Positions 8,946 to 18,311 of a DNA stretch of 64,000 bases are shown piece by piece. The position numbers were made by a program, and so were the translations under genes. Origin of the DNA: a virus; IMG/VR virus record IMGVR_UViG_3300047564_005910, positions 48,317 to 112,316 of that record. The stretch is one strand, 5' to 3'. The notes under the pieces were generated by a model. It searched no databases. It was given only the letters and a program-made list of their open reading frames with translations, and had not been told where the DNA came from. Positions within the stretch are counted from its first letter, which is position 1. Each line of letters begins with the position of its first letter.

Positions 8946-9866
8946 ATGTTTGATAACCTGTATATTGAGAGATATCGCCCTAAAACTTTAGACGATATTA
9001 TTTTAACTAAAGAAGAAAAAAATTACTTTCTCTCTTTAAAAGACAAGAAAGAAATACCTCATCTTCTTTTTACAGGTTCGCCCGGGACAGGTAAAACGTC
9101 TTTAGCAAAAATATTGGTAACGGACGTCTTAAATTGTCAATACCTTTACATTAATGCTTCAGATGAGAATGGTATTGATACTATTAGAAGTAAAGTTATA
9201 GGGTTTTCTCAAACAAAGTCCTTTGATGGGGGCTTGAAGGTTGTCTTGTTTGATGAGTGCGATTCTATAACGTTTGATGCACAAAAAGCCTTAAGAAATG
9301 TTATAGAAGAATATTCGTCTAATACTCGTTTTATTTTTACTTGTAACTATCTTTTTAAGATTATACCGGCTTTAAAATCTAGATGTCAAGTTTTTGAATT
9401 TGCACCACCTATAGATTTGATAGTCGGTCGGGTATCTGAGATTCTCAAGACAGAAAAAATAACAGTGCCGGAGACTGAAAAAGGTAAACTAATTGAATTA
9501 GTAAGAAAAAATTACCCAGATATTAGACGTATAATTAACGACGTACAAAAATATTCGTATTCAGGATCTTTACTGATAAAAGAAAAACAAATAACAACTC
9601 TTACAGATAAAATAGTAACTTCAGTTCTTACTAAACAAAACCTATTTAGTTTACGTAAACAGATTATAGAAAATGAAGTTGAGTTTTCGAGTGACTATCA
9701 TTTTCTATTAAAAGAAATGTTTGAGTGTATTTTTAATAAAGAAATCCCGGAAGATAAAAAAACTAATCTTCTTTTAACTATTTCTGAAGCGATGTATCAA
9801 GACGCTCTTGTTGTTGATAAAGAAATAAACTGGTTTAGTTGTTGTTTAAAACTTTCTTCTTACTAG
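8946..9866 (+). CDS. 44: Sliding-clamp loader ATPase subunit gp44
   Basis: A 306-residue AAA+ protein with Walker A GSPGTGKT (44-51), Walker B LFDECD near residue 100 and a sensor/arginine-finger SRC motif near residue 143. In T4 four gp44 plus one gp62 load the gp45 clamp onto primer ends. The length fits T4 gp44 (319). It is on the plus strand, apart from gp45 (27.1 kb) and gp43 (37.2 kb). No gp62-like partner was recognised in this window. Its end overlaps the convergent 68-residue gene by 4 bases. Confidence 0.92.
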   Translation: MFDNLYIERYRPKTLDDIILTKEEKNYFLSLKDKKEIPHLLFTGSPGTGKTSLAKILVTDVLNCQYLYINASDENGIDTIRSKVIGFSQTKSFDGGLKVVLFDECDSITFDAQKALRNVIEEYSSNTRFIFTCNYLFKIIPALKSRCQVFEFAPPIDLIVGRVSEILKTEKITVPETEKGKLIELVRKNYPDIRRIINDVQKYSYSGSLLIKEKQITTLTDKIVTSVLTKQNLFSLRKQIIENEVEFSSDYHFLLKEMFECIFNKEIPEDKKTNLLLTISEAMYQDALVVDKEINWFSCCLKLSSY

Positions 9867-10069
9867 CGGCCACAACATCTACTTGTTGGAGCTGCAGCTT
9901 CTTGAGTAGATGTTTGTGTTTGCTGAGTAATAAACCCTTGTACTGCCGCAGCTGCGGCTTGATGAGAGTCATATAAACCTGTTAAATGTACAGGGGTACC
10001 GGTATTAGAGTCTTTAACAACCCCGCATATTTTATTATTTACAACTTCGTACTCTACAATATATGTCAT
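9863..10069 (-). CDS. Small unknown protein, end of tail operon
   Basis: 68 residues. The first 40 look like a small beta-rich domain (MTYIVEYEVVNNKICGVVKD); the rest is Ala/Gln/Thr-rich and ends in CCGR. It starts 3 bases after the stop of the 830-residue virion gene and so is probably its co-transcribed partner. No family recognised. Confidence 0.5.
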   Translation of the reverse strand: MTYIVEYEVVNNKICGVVKDSNTGTPVHLTGLYDSHQAAAAAVQGFITQQTQTSTQEAAAPTSRCCGR

Positions 10070-10072
10070 GTT

Positions 10073-12565
10073 TTAGTAACCTAATACTGTTTTACGACGT
10101 TGAACACTAAATTCGGCACGTACAGGACGTGGACGGCGGCGATATACTGTTGTCGGCCAGTGTAACTTACCAACGTTTGATACCTGAATAACCGGTTCAC
10201 TGTAAATTATTGTTGGCTGGTAGTTATAAGGTGCACGAGCAGTTGAACCTACGTGCATTTGGAATCCAGCAGAATAAGTTTGACCGAAGTGATTGTATTG
10301 GGAAATACCAATACTTTGAGGTGGGTTTATTGTAATAACCTCATATGCACCAATGCCTCTTCTCATATCTAGAACAGGTACTAATTCTTCATTAACTTTA
10401 GTATGTGCTATATGATTTACAACAGGGTATGTTGTTTTATCACCGAGAATTGTACGGATACGGTCGTTGTTTGTCGGGCCGCTAAATACAATTGCTAAGT
10501 TACGGTATATTTGAGATGTTCTAAGAACATTAGCAGGTATTTGACCTGTTGCGTATGTAATATTAGGTGCATTCTGAGAAGTAAGCGGTGCAGTACGTAC
10601 ATACGTACCTGTTGCTGGTAATGTACCAAGTGTGAATACGTTAAATGCTGGCAAGTATCTATTTGTTGTTTGTATTGCACTGCCGCTCATTGCAACTATT
10701 GGAGTTCTTACTGCAAATCTTGTAGGAGGTATAACAACTCTGGCGTTATACTTTGTCTTGTACTGAGATGTAAGACTTGGCATTTGACTTGCTACGAATG
10801 AACCTGAAGCCCATATAAAGATTGTACCTGAAAGAACACGATCACTGTGTATTGTTTGTGCAATATAATCAGTTACAAAGGTAACGTTTTGTATATCAAG
10901 CGCTGTTAACGGTATACGGCCTGTTGCAGTTAGATCTGTAACAGATATGGTTGTTACAGGAGCTTTATCAATATATGTCTCGTATTTACCGAATTTAGTA
11001 CCTGTATTTACTATTTTGTAATTATCAGGTGTATTAATATTAAGACTAATAGCTGATAATATAACATTTTTAAACGACGATGTTGTAACGAAGTTAGTAG
11101 ACGTTAGTCGACCTGTTTTTGTAAAATGCTCTAAACCAGGAGCTGATGTATAGACTACCCAGGTAGATAGTTCTGGGTGATACATAGTCCAAGAACCGAC
11201 CCGTCTAAAATCAACAGCTACAGGCTGTTTTGTAACAACTACTGTATTGACTGAAGGATCAAAGTTAAACATTTGCAGTGCTGAAACCGGTAGAGAAGAT
11301 AATGTTCTCCAATGGGATAGGTACTTGTTAATAACTGTTGTATATGAACGACGGAAGTGCTTACTCTTTGCGTACGCTACATCAACAGCGGACCAAGCAG
11401 AGGTTTTATCAGCAAAAGTGCGTGTTGGTACACCTTGTATTAAGCTCTGTCTTGATGTAGGTACTTTTGTTAAAAATGCACCGTGGTTACCTACAACGAT
11501 ATCAGCTGGGCCTCTATAAACACCAGCGTGACTTATTGGCATATGCCATCTGTATTTTGTACCCGTTAGTAGATCAAACATTGTTCTTATATCAGCGGTC
11601 TTAGGGTATGGCTTATAAGAATAAAATGCTGATAAGAATTGTTGAGCTGTTTCTCCAGTTGGAAGTGTTTTATTGAAAATACCACTGCTTGATAACACTT
11701 TATGCAGCTGTGTTAAGTAACCTTGTTTCGAATAACTTTCTTGATCCGGTTTTGTTTGTAAAAATGCATCAAGTTCATAAACATCACTAGGAACTAATAC
11801 CGTAGTTGGGTTAGCATACCCTACTAAGTTTGAGCTAACTGCGCCTACTGTGTTTGCGTATATATTGAACTTAGGCTTACTACCGTTTATGCGTTGACCG
11901 GATGACATTTGGGTCATACTGACATACGCTAAAAAGCTTTCTATCCATACGAATGATGTGACTAACGGATTAGTTGTATCTTGACGTATAGTTTTATTAC
12001 TGTACGGTGTTTGTAATTCAATAGCAACACCGGTTGTTGTTGTCCAGAATGTTAGTTTTGGTCTACTTAACTCAATGCCAGCAGGAGAAACGTACCATTC
12101 ATTTATTGGTGTTAATTTTTTAGGAGATTCGTTTGAATATTTTGGGTAATGTATTACAACCGGTATTGGGTTACCTGATGGCGGTACAACATAAAACCAA
12201 AATGGTTGGTTGCGTGTGTTATCAATAAATGATTGACTTATGTATTGGGCACTTGCACCTAAAGTTAAGTTCGACCACGGTACACATTTTCCATATGCTT
12301 CCTGAATATTATTAGGCTGTACGGTTTCAGGATACCCTGAAACTTGACGGTTTGCAGACGATAAATAGTAGCTTTTAGCAGTAGTAAAGCCATCATATGT
12401 TGGATCGAGTAAAAACCATGGATAACCGATGCCGGGTACACTAAATAATGCATCTGTGAACGGTCTGGTTGCGGAAAGTTTTGTTAATCTACCTTCTGTA
12501 AATAATGAGTTATACTCTTTAAGAGAATACTTCGAGGAACTTAATGTAGGTGCTGCTATTGCCAT
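10073..12565 (-). CDS. Large beta-rich putative virion protein, function unknown
   Basis: 830 residues, rich in Thr, Ser, Val, Tyr and Pro with few charged residues until an Arg-rich C-terminus (about residues 808-830, RRRPRP). No signal peptide, membrane segment or enzyme motif was seen. Composition and its place at the end of the tail operon, after the hub gene, suggest a baseplate or fibre-type structural protein. A TTAAATA late-promoter-like box ends 6 bases before the start. No family recognised. Confidence 0.6.
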   Translation of the reverse strand: MAIAAPTLSSSKYSLKEYNSLFTEGRLTKLSATRPFTDALFSVPGIGYPWFLLDPTYDGFTTAKSYYLSSANRQVSGYPETVQPNNIQEAYGKCVPWSNLTLGASAQYISQSFIDNTRNQPFWFYVVPPSGNPIPVVIHYPKYSNESPKKLTPINEWYVSPAGIELSRPKLTFWTTTTGVAIELQTPYSNKTIRQDTTNPLVTSFVWIESFLAYVSMTQMSSGQRINGSKPKFNIYANTVGAVSSNLVGYANPTTVLVPSDVYELDAFLQTKPDQESYSKQGYLTQLHKVLSSSGIFNKTLPTGETAQQFLSAFYSYKPYPKTADIRTMFDLLTGTKYRWHMPISHAGVYRGPADIVVGNHGAFLTKVPTSRQSLIQGVPTRTFADKTSAWSAVDVAYAKSKHFRRSYTTVINKYLSHWRTLSSLPVSALQMFNFDPSVNTVVVTKQPVAVDFRRVGSWTMYHPELSTWVVYTSAPGLEHFTKTGRLTSTNFVTTSSFKNVILSAISLNINTPDNYKIVNTGTKFGKYETYIDKAPVTTISVTDLTATGRIPLTALDIQNVTFVTDYIAQTIHSDRVLSGTIFIWASGSFVASQMPSLTSQYKTKYNARVVIPPTRFAVRTPIVAMSGSAIQTTNRYLPAFNVFTLGTLPATGTYVRTAPLTSQNAPNITYATGQIPANVLRTSQIYRNLAIVFSGPTNNDRIRTILGDKTTYPVVNHIAHTKVNEELVPVLDMRRGIGAYEVITINPPQSIGISQYNHFGQTYSAGFQMHVGSTARAPYNYQPTIIYSEPVIQVSNVGKLHWPTTVYRRRPRPVRAEFSVQRRKTVLGY

Positions 12566-12571
12566 ATAATA

Positions 12572-12578
12572 TATTTAA
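12572..12578 (-). promoter_or_regulatory. Late-promoter-like box upstream of the 830-residue virion gene
   Basis: On the minus strand this reads TTAAATA and lies 6 bases before the ATG at 12565, the same short spacing seen at 55963, 56238 and 60525. Confidence 0.4.
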
Positions 12579-12594
12579 TATTTTTTGTATTATT

Positions 12595-14352
12595 TTATAT
12601 TGTATCTTGAAAGGTTTTTTCGGCTTTTTGAAACCTGTGCAGCTTAACTGCAGTTATGTCATTATAGTAAATTTCAGCTTCAAATATATGTTTTACGTTA
12701 ATTACAAACCATTGCCCGTAAAACTTATTTTGAAAATCGCCGTCTTCAACACCCTCTGTTCTATCAATACCTATAAAACGGCCCGGCTCTCTAAATGTTA
12801 AACCTAAGCACCGGAAGTTAATAGCAGCGTTTTGAAAAAGACCGGTGTATAGTAAGTTATGTAAACCAGATGATTGACGTATTAAAGCGCCTCCATCAGC
12901 CACATTGTCACCGTAGTTAGAAAAAATAGGATTCATATTGTTATGTTCTCTATCTTTATCAATAGTTATTAAAAATAAATCTTCCGCTGTACCGTTTTTA
13001 TAAAGTTTATCGATGTATTTTTTTGACATAAAAGTACGAGCAGCTTTTACGCTATTATTTTGAAACTCTACTTTGTACAATCGTTGATTATAATCAAATG
13101 AATAGACTGGTCTATTAGCAAATTCACGTGTATTTGTATGAGCTGCAATATCTACAAAACGATAGTTAGTAATTTGATTATATTTTAAAGATTTAACGTC
13201 AACCTTATCACTTGTTGAGTTTTTAGAAAGAGGTGCTTTATGTAGTTTAGTTGGTGTGTTTTTATCCCCGGTATACCCTTGTAAGAAAAAGTGTTCTATT
13301 TGGTAATCCCCTGGGTCTTCGGCTCCGTTACCAGCCTTTTCAAAGAAATGAGATACCGGTCTTAGTGTTAGATAACCTTGATCTTTTTCGTTAGGGCCTT
13401 TTTCTTTAATTAAAAGACTAAAATCATTACTTGAACCTTCAGCTACTTGACTAATATGGCGCTCAAGAACGTATTGTAAACTTTCATAAGCTGAAACTTC
13501 TGTTGGGGTTGTGTAAAATATTTTAGCAGGTCCCTCCTCCCACTCTTCTCCTATATCTGCCGTAAAAGAATATGGCATATTTAAATTTGCTTCTGGTGTA
13601 ACTGTGCCTGCAACCGGCATAGTTTTAGTTTCGCTTAACGCTACATCGATAATTTCTTTCATTGCTCGACCCGTGTTTATTAAACCTTGTTGTTCGTAGC
13701 CGGTAGATTTGTCACCTTCTATATTAGCTGAAGAAGATAAAGCTGTAGAATATTCTATAACTGTGTTTGAAAGTTTTTGAAAAATATAATCCCAAAAATA
13801 CAGCTTTAAACATTTAATAGTTGCTGATGCGGCATTTTGTGCACCGGGTGGTAGATCAACGTCCTCCATATCATATACCGAAAATACATGGGATATTGTC
13901 CAGAATTTTTTATCTGAAATAACTAAATCAGGAACAGCTATTTGCCCGGTTATTGCGGAGTTTTGTGCTTGGGTATTTGGAACAATTCTAATGCGAAGCC
14001 TGTCGTTTCCGTCATTTCGAAAGCTATAAAATTGACCAGTGCCAGAATTAAGACCCGTAGCAGCCGAACTTGATTGACCAGTATCGCTATTTGTACTACC
14101 AGCCTCACCTTCAGGGTTAAACATAAACGTTAACGTACCACGAGTAACCCAGTCAGATAAAGTATCTTCTATTGTTAAGTTAACAATAGCGTTAGGGTTA
14201 ATAGTGTACCTATCTGTTAAAGAATTACCGTTTGTATTATCTAGGTATATTTCAACAAGGTGTTTAACTTGGTTATACTTTGTTTCGATTTCTTCATTAT
14301 CTAGCAACGAACTAGTAGTAGATGTAGGGTTTAATGAAAGATTACTAGCCAT
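12595..14352 (-). CDS. Putative baseplate hub protein (gp27-like)
   Basis: 585 residues. The C-terminal part has the pattern of tail hub proteins: a block of the type INFRCLGLTFREPGRFIGIDR (about residues 505-525) followed by FYGQWFVINVKHIF and an ordered beta end, as in phage hub/late-control D-like proteins, where this strand pairing packs against the tube. T4 gp27 is 391 residues, so this one is longer. It follows gp53 by 3 bases, in the order gp48-like, gp53, hub. The gp27 assignment rests on pattern and context, not on a database match. Confidence 0.6.
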   Translation of the reverse strand: MASNLSLNPTSTTSSLLDNEEIETKYNQVKHLVEIYLDNTNGNSLTDRYTINPNAIVNLTIEDTLSDWVTRGTLTFMFNPEGEAGSTNSDTGQSSSAATGLNSGTGQFYSFRNDGNDRLRIRIVPNTQAQNSAITGQIAVPDLVISDKKFWTISHVFSVYDMEDVDLPPGAQNAASATIKCLKLYFWDYIFQKLSNTVIEYSTALSSSANIEGDKSTGYEQQGLINTGRAMKEIIDVALSETKTMPVAGTVTPEANLNMPYSFTADIGEEWEEGPAKIFYTTPTEVSAYESLQYVLERHISQVAEGSSNDFSLLIKEKGPNEKDQGYLTLRPVSHFFEKAGNGAEDPGDYQIEHFFLQGYTGDKNTPTKLHKAPLSKNSTSDKVDVKSLKYNQITNYRFVDIAAHTNTREFANRPVYSFDYNQRLYKVEFQNNSVKAARTFMSKKYIDKLYKNGTAEDLFLITIDKDREHNNMNPIFSNYGDNVADGGALIRQSSGLHNLLYTGLFQNAAINFRCLGLTFREPGRFIGIDRTEGVEDGDFQNKFYGQWFVINVKHIFEAEIYYNDITAVKLHRFQKAEKTFQDTI

Positions 14353-14355
14353 GAC

Positions 14356-14709
14356 TTAGTATTTTGATGTTTGAGTTAATATACTTTGAACAACTTCAAA
14401 TATAGGTACGTCTAAATTTGTACCCGGTTCGAGAAGAGGGATGGGGTTATCGATTTTGTTAAATGTAGTTATTACCCACCACAAGTTCGGGGTATTATAT
14501 ACTTTATACGATATAAACGGGTAGGTATCACCTATTTTTGTAGTATAGGTATAGTAAAAATTTTTAGGTAATCTGTCAGGAAACTTTACTGACTGTAATA
14601 TATTGTAGTAGTAACGATTGTTTTCATCTACGTTAACTGAAAAAATATTTTCGTAATTTTCAGTGCGTAGACGAGGTAAATCTTTAATTTGATTTTGTTT
14701 GCTAATCAT
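14356..14709 (-). CDS. 53: Baseplate wedge protein gp53-like (LysM-like)
   Basis: 117 residues. The segment from about residue 55 to 95 (YYTYTTKIGDTYPFISYKV then NLWWVITTFNKIDNP) is LysM-like and matches the gp53/LysM-type baseplate proteins found across contractile tails. T4 gp53 is 196 residues, so this is a short version. In T4 it clamps neighbouring wedges together. It overlaps the upstream gp48-like gene by 4 bases (start/stop overlap), implying coupled translation. Confidence 0.7.
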   Translation of the reverse strand: MISKQNQIKDLPRLRTENYENIFSVNVDENNRYYYNILQSVKFPDRLPKNFYYTYTTKIGDTYPFISYKVYNTPNLWWVITTFNKIDNPIPLLEPGTNLDVPIFEVVQSILTQTSKY

Positions 14710-15740
14710 GAGTTATCTCCGACAATTATATCTATTACATCCCGTGCCCCTTCAGATAAAGAATCTCCGACCGTGTCAGTTGTTTCTGATCGAGTTGATT
14801 GGGATACTTTTCCTACTACGGTTTGTTCATTTATTGTTTGAAAAAGATTTTTACTAGGCATAACCATATCTGTTAAGGTTATATTAACTTCATAGACGTC
14901 AGGAACGTTACATTTATTACCTGCAGAATCAGTTAATAATCTAACATTGCCGCGGTTATTAACCGTTATATTTGTTACGCATGATGCGTAGCTATAGTGT
15001 TGTCCTGGTACAGTAACTTCGTAGTAAACGGGTGGTATACCGGTAATAAAATCTCTCTTATTAAAAAGATTTTGATTAATAAAAAGAAAGCATAGCTCTC
15101 GGTTTACTTCCCAGTCTTCTGTATAATATTTTGTAGTATTTTGTTTTGTATTAAAGAGAGGAAATTTAATTGTGTAAGATCTAAAATCGTGACTCTCCCA
15201 TAATTTAGGTCGATCCATAATACCTACTTTCGGGTAACCTAACGAGAGCCCTGCTAGTATAGCACCACCAGCAAATTCTTTAGCTTTATCAACAAATTTT
15301 GCAGCTCCTTTTCCCATAACTGTACCTGCAAATCCTTCAACAGCGTTACCGGCGGCTTCTAAAGTATCGAGGGACTTCCATTGCGGGGTGTTTAACTCGA
15401 AATTTATGTCAGTAAAAAACGGCATTCTGTAAACAAACCCTGTTTCTTGATCTCTCGGAAAAAGCTCAGCGTAAGGAGCTAATCTATCCCCACCACCAAC
15501 AAAATTAGCAGCTCCTGCAGTATAAAAAAACAACTGCCGCTTTATTGCGCTTTCATTTACAGCATATTCCTTTAAAACAATATACGGTGCACGCTCTCTT
15601 GCTTTATAACTATAAGTCCAAGGAAACTGGCCATGCACATCAATATAAGCAGAACCACCTGCTGGTACAAACTCATTAGCTAACCCAGCGCTGTTAATAA
15701 ATGATTTTGGCTTACCGCCTTGAGAGTATAGTACTGGCAT
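14706..15740 (-). CDS. Baseplate tail-tube-cap protein (gp48-like)
   Basis: 344 residues (T4 gp48: 364; gp54: 320). The C-terminal third ends in a tube-like strand pattern (VYEVNITLTDMVMPSKNLF, about residues 276-295), and a glycine/alanine-rich segment near residues 130-170 may be an amphipathic linker. Position between the tape-measure candidate and gp53 fits a baseplate-to-tube adaptor. Which of gp48 or gp54 it represents cannot be settled by eye; the shorter gene at 20122 is the other candidate. Confidence 0.55.
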   Translation of the reverse strand: MPVLYSQGGKPKSFINSAGLANEFVPAGGSAYIDVHGQFPWTYSYKARERAPYIVLKEYAVNESAIKRQLFFYTAGAANFVGGGDRLAPYAELFPRDQETGFVYRMPFFTDINFELNTPQWKSLDTLEAAGNAVEGFAGTVMGKGAAKFVDKAKEFAGGAILAGLSLGYPKVGIMDRPKLWESHDFRSYTIKFPLFNTKQNTTKYYTEDWEVNRELCFLFINQNLFNKRDFITGIPPVYYEVTVPGQHYSYASCVTNITVNNRGNVRLLTDSAGNKCNVPDVYEVNITLTDMVMPSKNLFQTINEQTVVGKVSQSTRSETTDTVGDSLSEGARDVIDIIVGDNS

Positions 15741-15751
15741 ATAATTACTTA

Positions 15752-18277
15752 TTAAGCGGTATCAAGGGTAAATTGGGACCTCACGTGCCGTATAGGGTCA
15801 AAATTTGTAGCAGCTGCTCTAGATGCTGATTCATATTCTTGCTGCTGTCCTAATAATACTCTTGGTCCTTGCTGACCATCGGGTAGCATTTTTTTGTCAA
15901 GCACTTGTGTAAACTTATACATTAAACGTATTAGGTTTTCTAAAGACATATGTGTTTTTTCAGTATTATCAGAAATGTCCCTTAAGAACCGTTCATCAAT
16001 AACTGGTGTATCTGTTGCATCTATATTAATTGGTCTTTCGTCTGTTTGCTGAATATTTTCAGCAGTTCTAATTTGATTTGTTTCCGGTTGAACGTTTAAG
16101 TTTTGTTTTGCATTTTCATCTCTTTTATCTATTTCATTAACAGATAAATCTTGAGATTGATTTACAGAACTTGTGTTATTTTGTTCGGTGCCTGTCTTTG
16201 TTGTAGGTATATTAGTTTGTTTAAGTTGTTCGCTAATATCCTCGCTGCCTGACATAAATGAAGTTAATTTTGACCATATGCCACCTACAGAGTCTTTGAT
16301 AAATTTAAAAGTGTTTTTTATAGTATCTTTTACAAAGTTGAAAATTCTTTTTGTAATATTTTCGTGCACCCATTTACCAATATCTGTAACTGTTTCAGTT
16401 ACACTTTTATATGCTTCTGCAAACTTACCGGTTTGATCTTTAACCCAATCTTTACTAACCGAAAATGCTGATGTTACCTTTTCTTTAAATTTTTTTGCAC
16501 CATCAATAGCATTTGTAACCGTTGACTTTGTAAAATTAGTAATTTTGTCGGCCATAGCTTTCACATTCGTAGAAGCCCAATCTTTAACTTTGTCTGCTAT
16601 AACACCTCCGACTTTTTTGAGGTTATCTAAAGGGCTGGTTTCGAGCTTGACTTCTCCCACCGGGGTATCAATACCTTCTAATTTTTCGTTTGCATTGTCT
16701 TCTAAAGACTTAATAACGTTTGCAGGTAAAACTTTTCTTGCTAACCACTTTACCCACGTCCATGTATTTTTCCACCAATTACGGGCTTTTTCAAGTATAG
16801 CATCTTTAATTGCTGTAAACGGGCTCTTCTTAGGGGTCTCTTGTTTAATATCTTTCTTTTCGTCAGATGTTTTAACATCTAACCAATCCATAATCATTCC
16901 TACAAATGGAACGGCACGACCGAGCCAAATTAAACTATCTTTCCACTGACCTGCGAATAAAGCTTGAGAGCTTTTAATCAACGGTCCAATTATCGGTAGG
17001 TTAATAACCTTACTAGCTACCCATTTACCGAAACCGGTAACCCAGTTAGTTGCTTTGGAAATACCACCTTTAATCGATTCTTGAGTTTTACCTTCTGTAA
17101 AATAATCTATAATATCTAATACGGTGCCAACACCTGGTATTGAGCGAACTAAGCTATACATTGCGTCAACCCATTTGCCTTTTGATATGTCTTCGGCCAT
17201 CTGTATTAACGGACCAACAACGGGAATATATTTGACCCCTTTGTAAATCATTTTACCAAGACCCTTGGCCCAGTCTAACAACATACTACCTTTTTTAGCA
17301 GATGCTTCTGCAGAAGAACCGCCTGTTTTAGCATCTAAAACAGCCTGCATTATGTCTACACCAAGACTTAACACCGTACCGAGACCTGGGGCTACTAAAT
17401 CTAGTAATTGTACAGTACCAGATACTAAATCAATAATACCACCAATTGTATCTCCTTTCGAAAATCTTTGAAACGCAAAACCGTAACTTATAAGTGTTCC
17501 AATAATTGGTATTCTTTTAAGAGCACTTTTTAACGTCATTCCAAAAACTTTTTTAGCTAATAGGACTAACCCGCCCTTAATACCTGCTTTGCCGATAAGT
17601 TCAAGTGTTCCTTTAGCACCACCGTCAGTTTTAAACGCCATAACTAACGCAGTTATACCACCTAAAATTAATGCTAAACCACCCCCTAGGCCTTTTACCC
17701 ATCCAGGTATACTGCCTAGTAGGCCACCTTCACTATAATCTTCTTCTTTTTCTTTTTCTTCTTCAGTTTTTTCTTTTGGAAAAATGCCTTTTAATATTTC
17801 AGGTAATTTTTTCTCGAACCCCTCTGTTAAACCCCCTATAATAACCGTTTTAGGTTTTTCATTTACTTCATTTATAACATCAGCTTCAGTTGCAGAAATA
17901 CGCTGAGTAAAGCCTTCATTATCTTTAATAGTTGAAGGTAGCTTTTCTTGGGTTTCTTTAACAGATGGCAACTTAAGAGCATCCGTAGCTTGTTTTACCG
18001 GCTCGGCTTTTTCTTCTTTATTTTTACCAAATCTCTTTTTTAAAGCATCATAACCTACCCCGAGCCAACCTTTATCTTCTAAAGCTTTACCGAAGTTTTC
18101 AAATTTTTTAGTATAACTTTCTTTAGTCTGTAAAGCGGCCTTAGACTTTTTCTCTACTTCAGTCAGTATGGCAGGAAACAAACGGCTTTCAAGTATTACA
18201 CCTATCCTTTCAGAGATAGCTTGTGACAATACTTCTATACCATCATTACTATTAGTAGTTGTAGCAAAATCCGCCAT
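15752..18277 (-). CDS. Putative tape-measure protein
   Basis: 841 residues. The N-terminal 190 residues are charged and helical. Residues about 190-460 hold hydrophobic, glycine-rich helices, including a likely membrane-active segment (GLGGGLALILGGITALVMAF, about 197-216). They include three related modules of the form (K/N)-x-(I/L)-P-(I/V)-(I/V)-G-x-L-I, followed by a helix and a second IPGVGT-type turn. The C-terminal half is Lys/Thr-rich helical, then a Gln/Asn-rich linker. This architecture fits tail tape measures, which fill the tube and may enter the host membrane. T4 gp29 is 590 residues. Two putative chaperone genes lie just upstream, as expected. Confidence 0.6.
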   Translation of the reverse strand: MADFATTTNSNDGIEVLSQAISERIGVILESRLFPAILTEVEKKSKAALQTKESYTKKFENFGKALEDKGWLGVGYDALKKRFGKNKEEKAEPVKQATDALKLPSVKETQEKLPSTIKDNEGFTQRISATEADVINEVNEKPKTVIIGGLTEGFEKKLPEILKGIFPKEKTEEEKEKEEDYSEGGLLGSIPGWVKGLGGGLALILGGITALVMAFKTDGGAKGTLELIGKAGIKGGLVLLAKKVFGMTLKSALKRIPIIGTLISYGFAFQRFSKGDTIGGIIDLVSGTVQLLDLVAPGLGTVLSLGVDIMQAVLDAKTGGSSAEASAKKGSMLLDWAKGLGKMIYKGVKYIPVVGPLIQMAEDISKGKWVDAMYSLVRSIPGVGTVLDIIDYFTEGKTQESIKGGISKATNWVTGFGKWVASKVINLPIIGPLIKSSQALFAGQWKDSLIWLGRAVPFVGMIMDWLDVKTSDEKKDIKQETPKKSPFTAIKDAILEKARNWWKNTWTWVKWLARKVLPANVIKSLEDNANEKLEGIDTPVGEVKLETSPLDNLKKVGGVIADKVKDWASTNVKAMADKITNFTKSTVTNAIDGAKKFKEKVTSAFSVSKDWVKDQTGKFAEAYKSVTETVTDIGKWVHENITKRIFNFVKDTIKNTFKFIKDSVGGIWSKLTSFMSGSEDISEQLKQTNIPTTKTGTEQNNTSSVNQSQDLSVNEIDKRDENAKQNLNVQPETNQIRTAENIQQTDERPINIDATDTPVIDERFLRDISDNTEKTHMSLENLIRLMYKFTQVLDKKMLPDGQQGPRVLLGQQQEYESASRAAATNFDPIRHVRSQFTLDTA

Positions 18278-18281
18278 TTAT

Positions 18282-18303
18282 CTTTCTTAAATATTTAAGA
18301 AAG
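18282..18303. repeat. Perfect 22-bp palindrome in the intergenic gap upstream of the tape-measure gene
   Basis: The two 11-base halves (CTTTCTTAAAT and its reverse complement) match with no mismatch and no spacer. It fills most of the 34-base gap between 18277 and 18312. Both strands contain TTAAATA, so it includes a late-promoter-like box for the tape-measure gene. It has no GC-rich stem or U-run, so it is not a typical terminator. Confidence 0.6.
18292..18298 (-). promoter_or_regulatory. Late-promoter-like box upstream of the tape-measure gene
   Basis: TTAAATA on the minus strand, 14 bases before the start at 18277 and inside the 22-bp palindrome. Weak on its own; supported only by similarity to the other boxes. 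Confidence 0.3.
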
Positions 18304-18311
18304 AAATCTGT

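Noticed and set aside
12550-12801. 83-codon plus-strand frame over the hub gene end
   Set aside because: It overlaps the conserved end of the hub gene on the opposite strand and has no motif of its own.
16173-16949. Open frames on the plus strand inside the tape-measure candidate
   Set aside because: Opposite a long conserved-looking gene, no start site context or family; treated as shadows.
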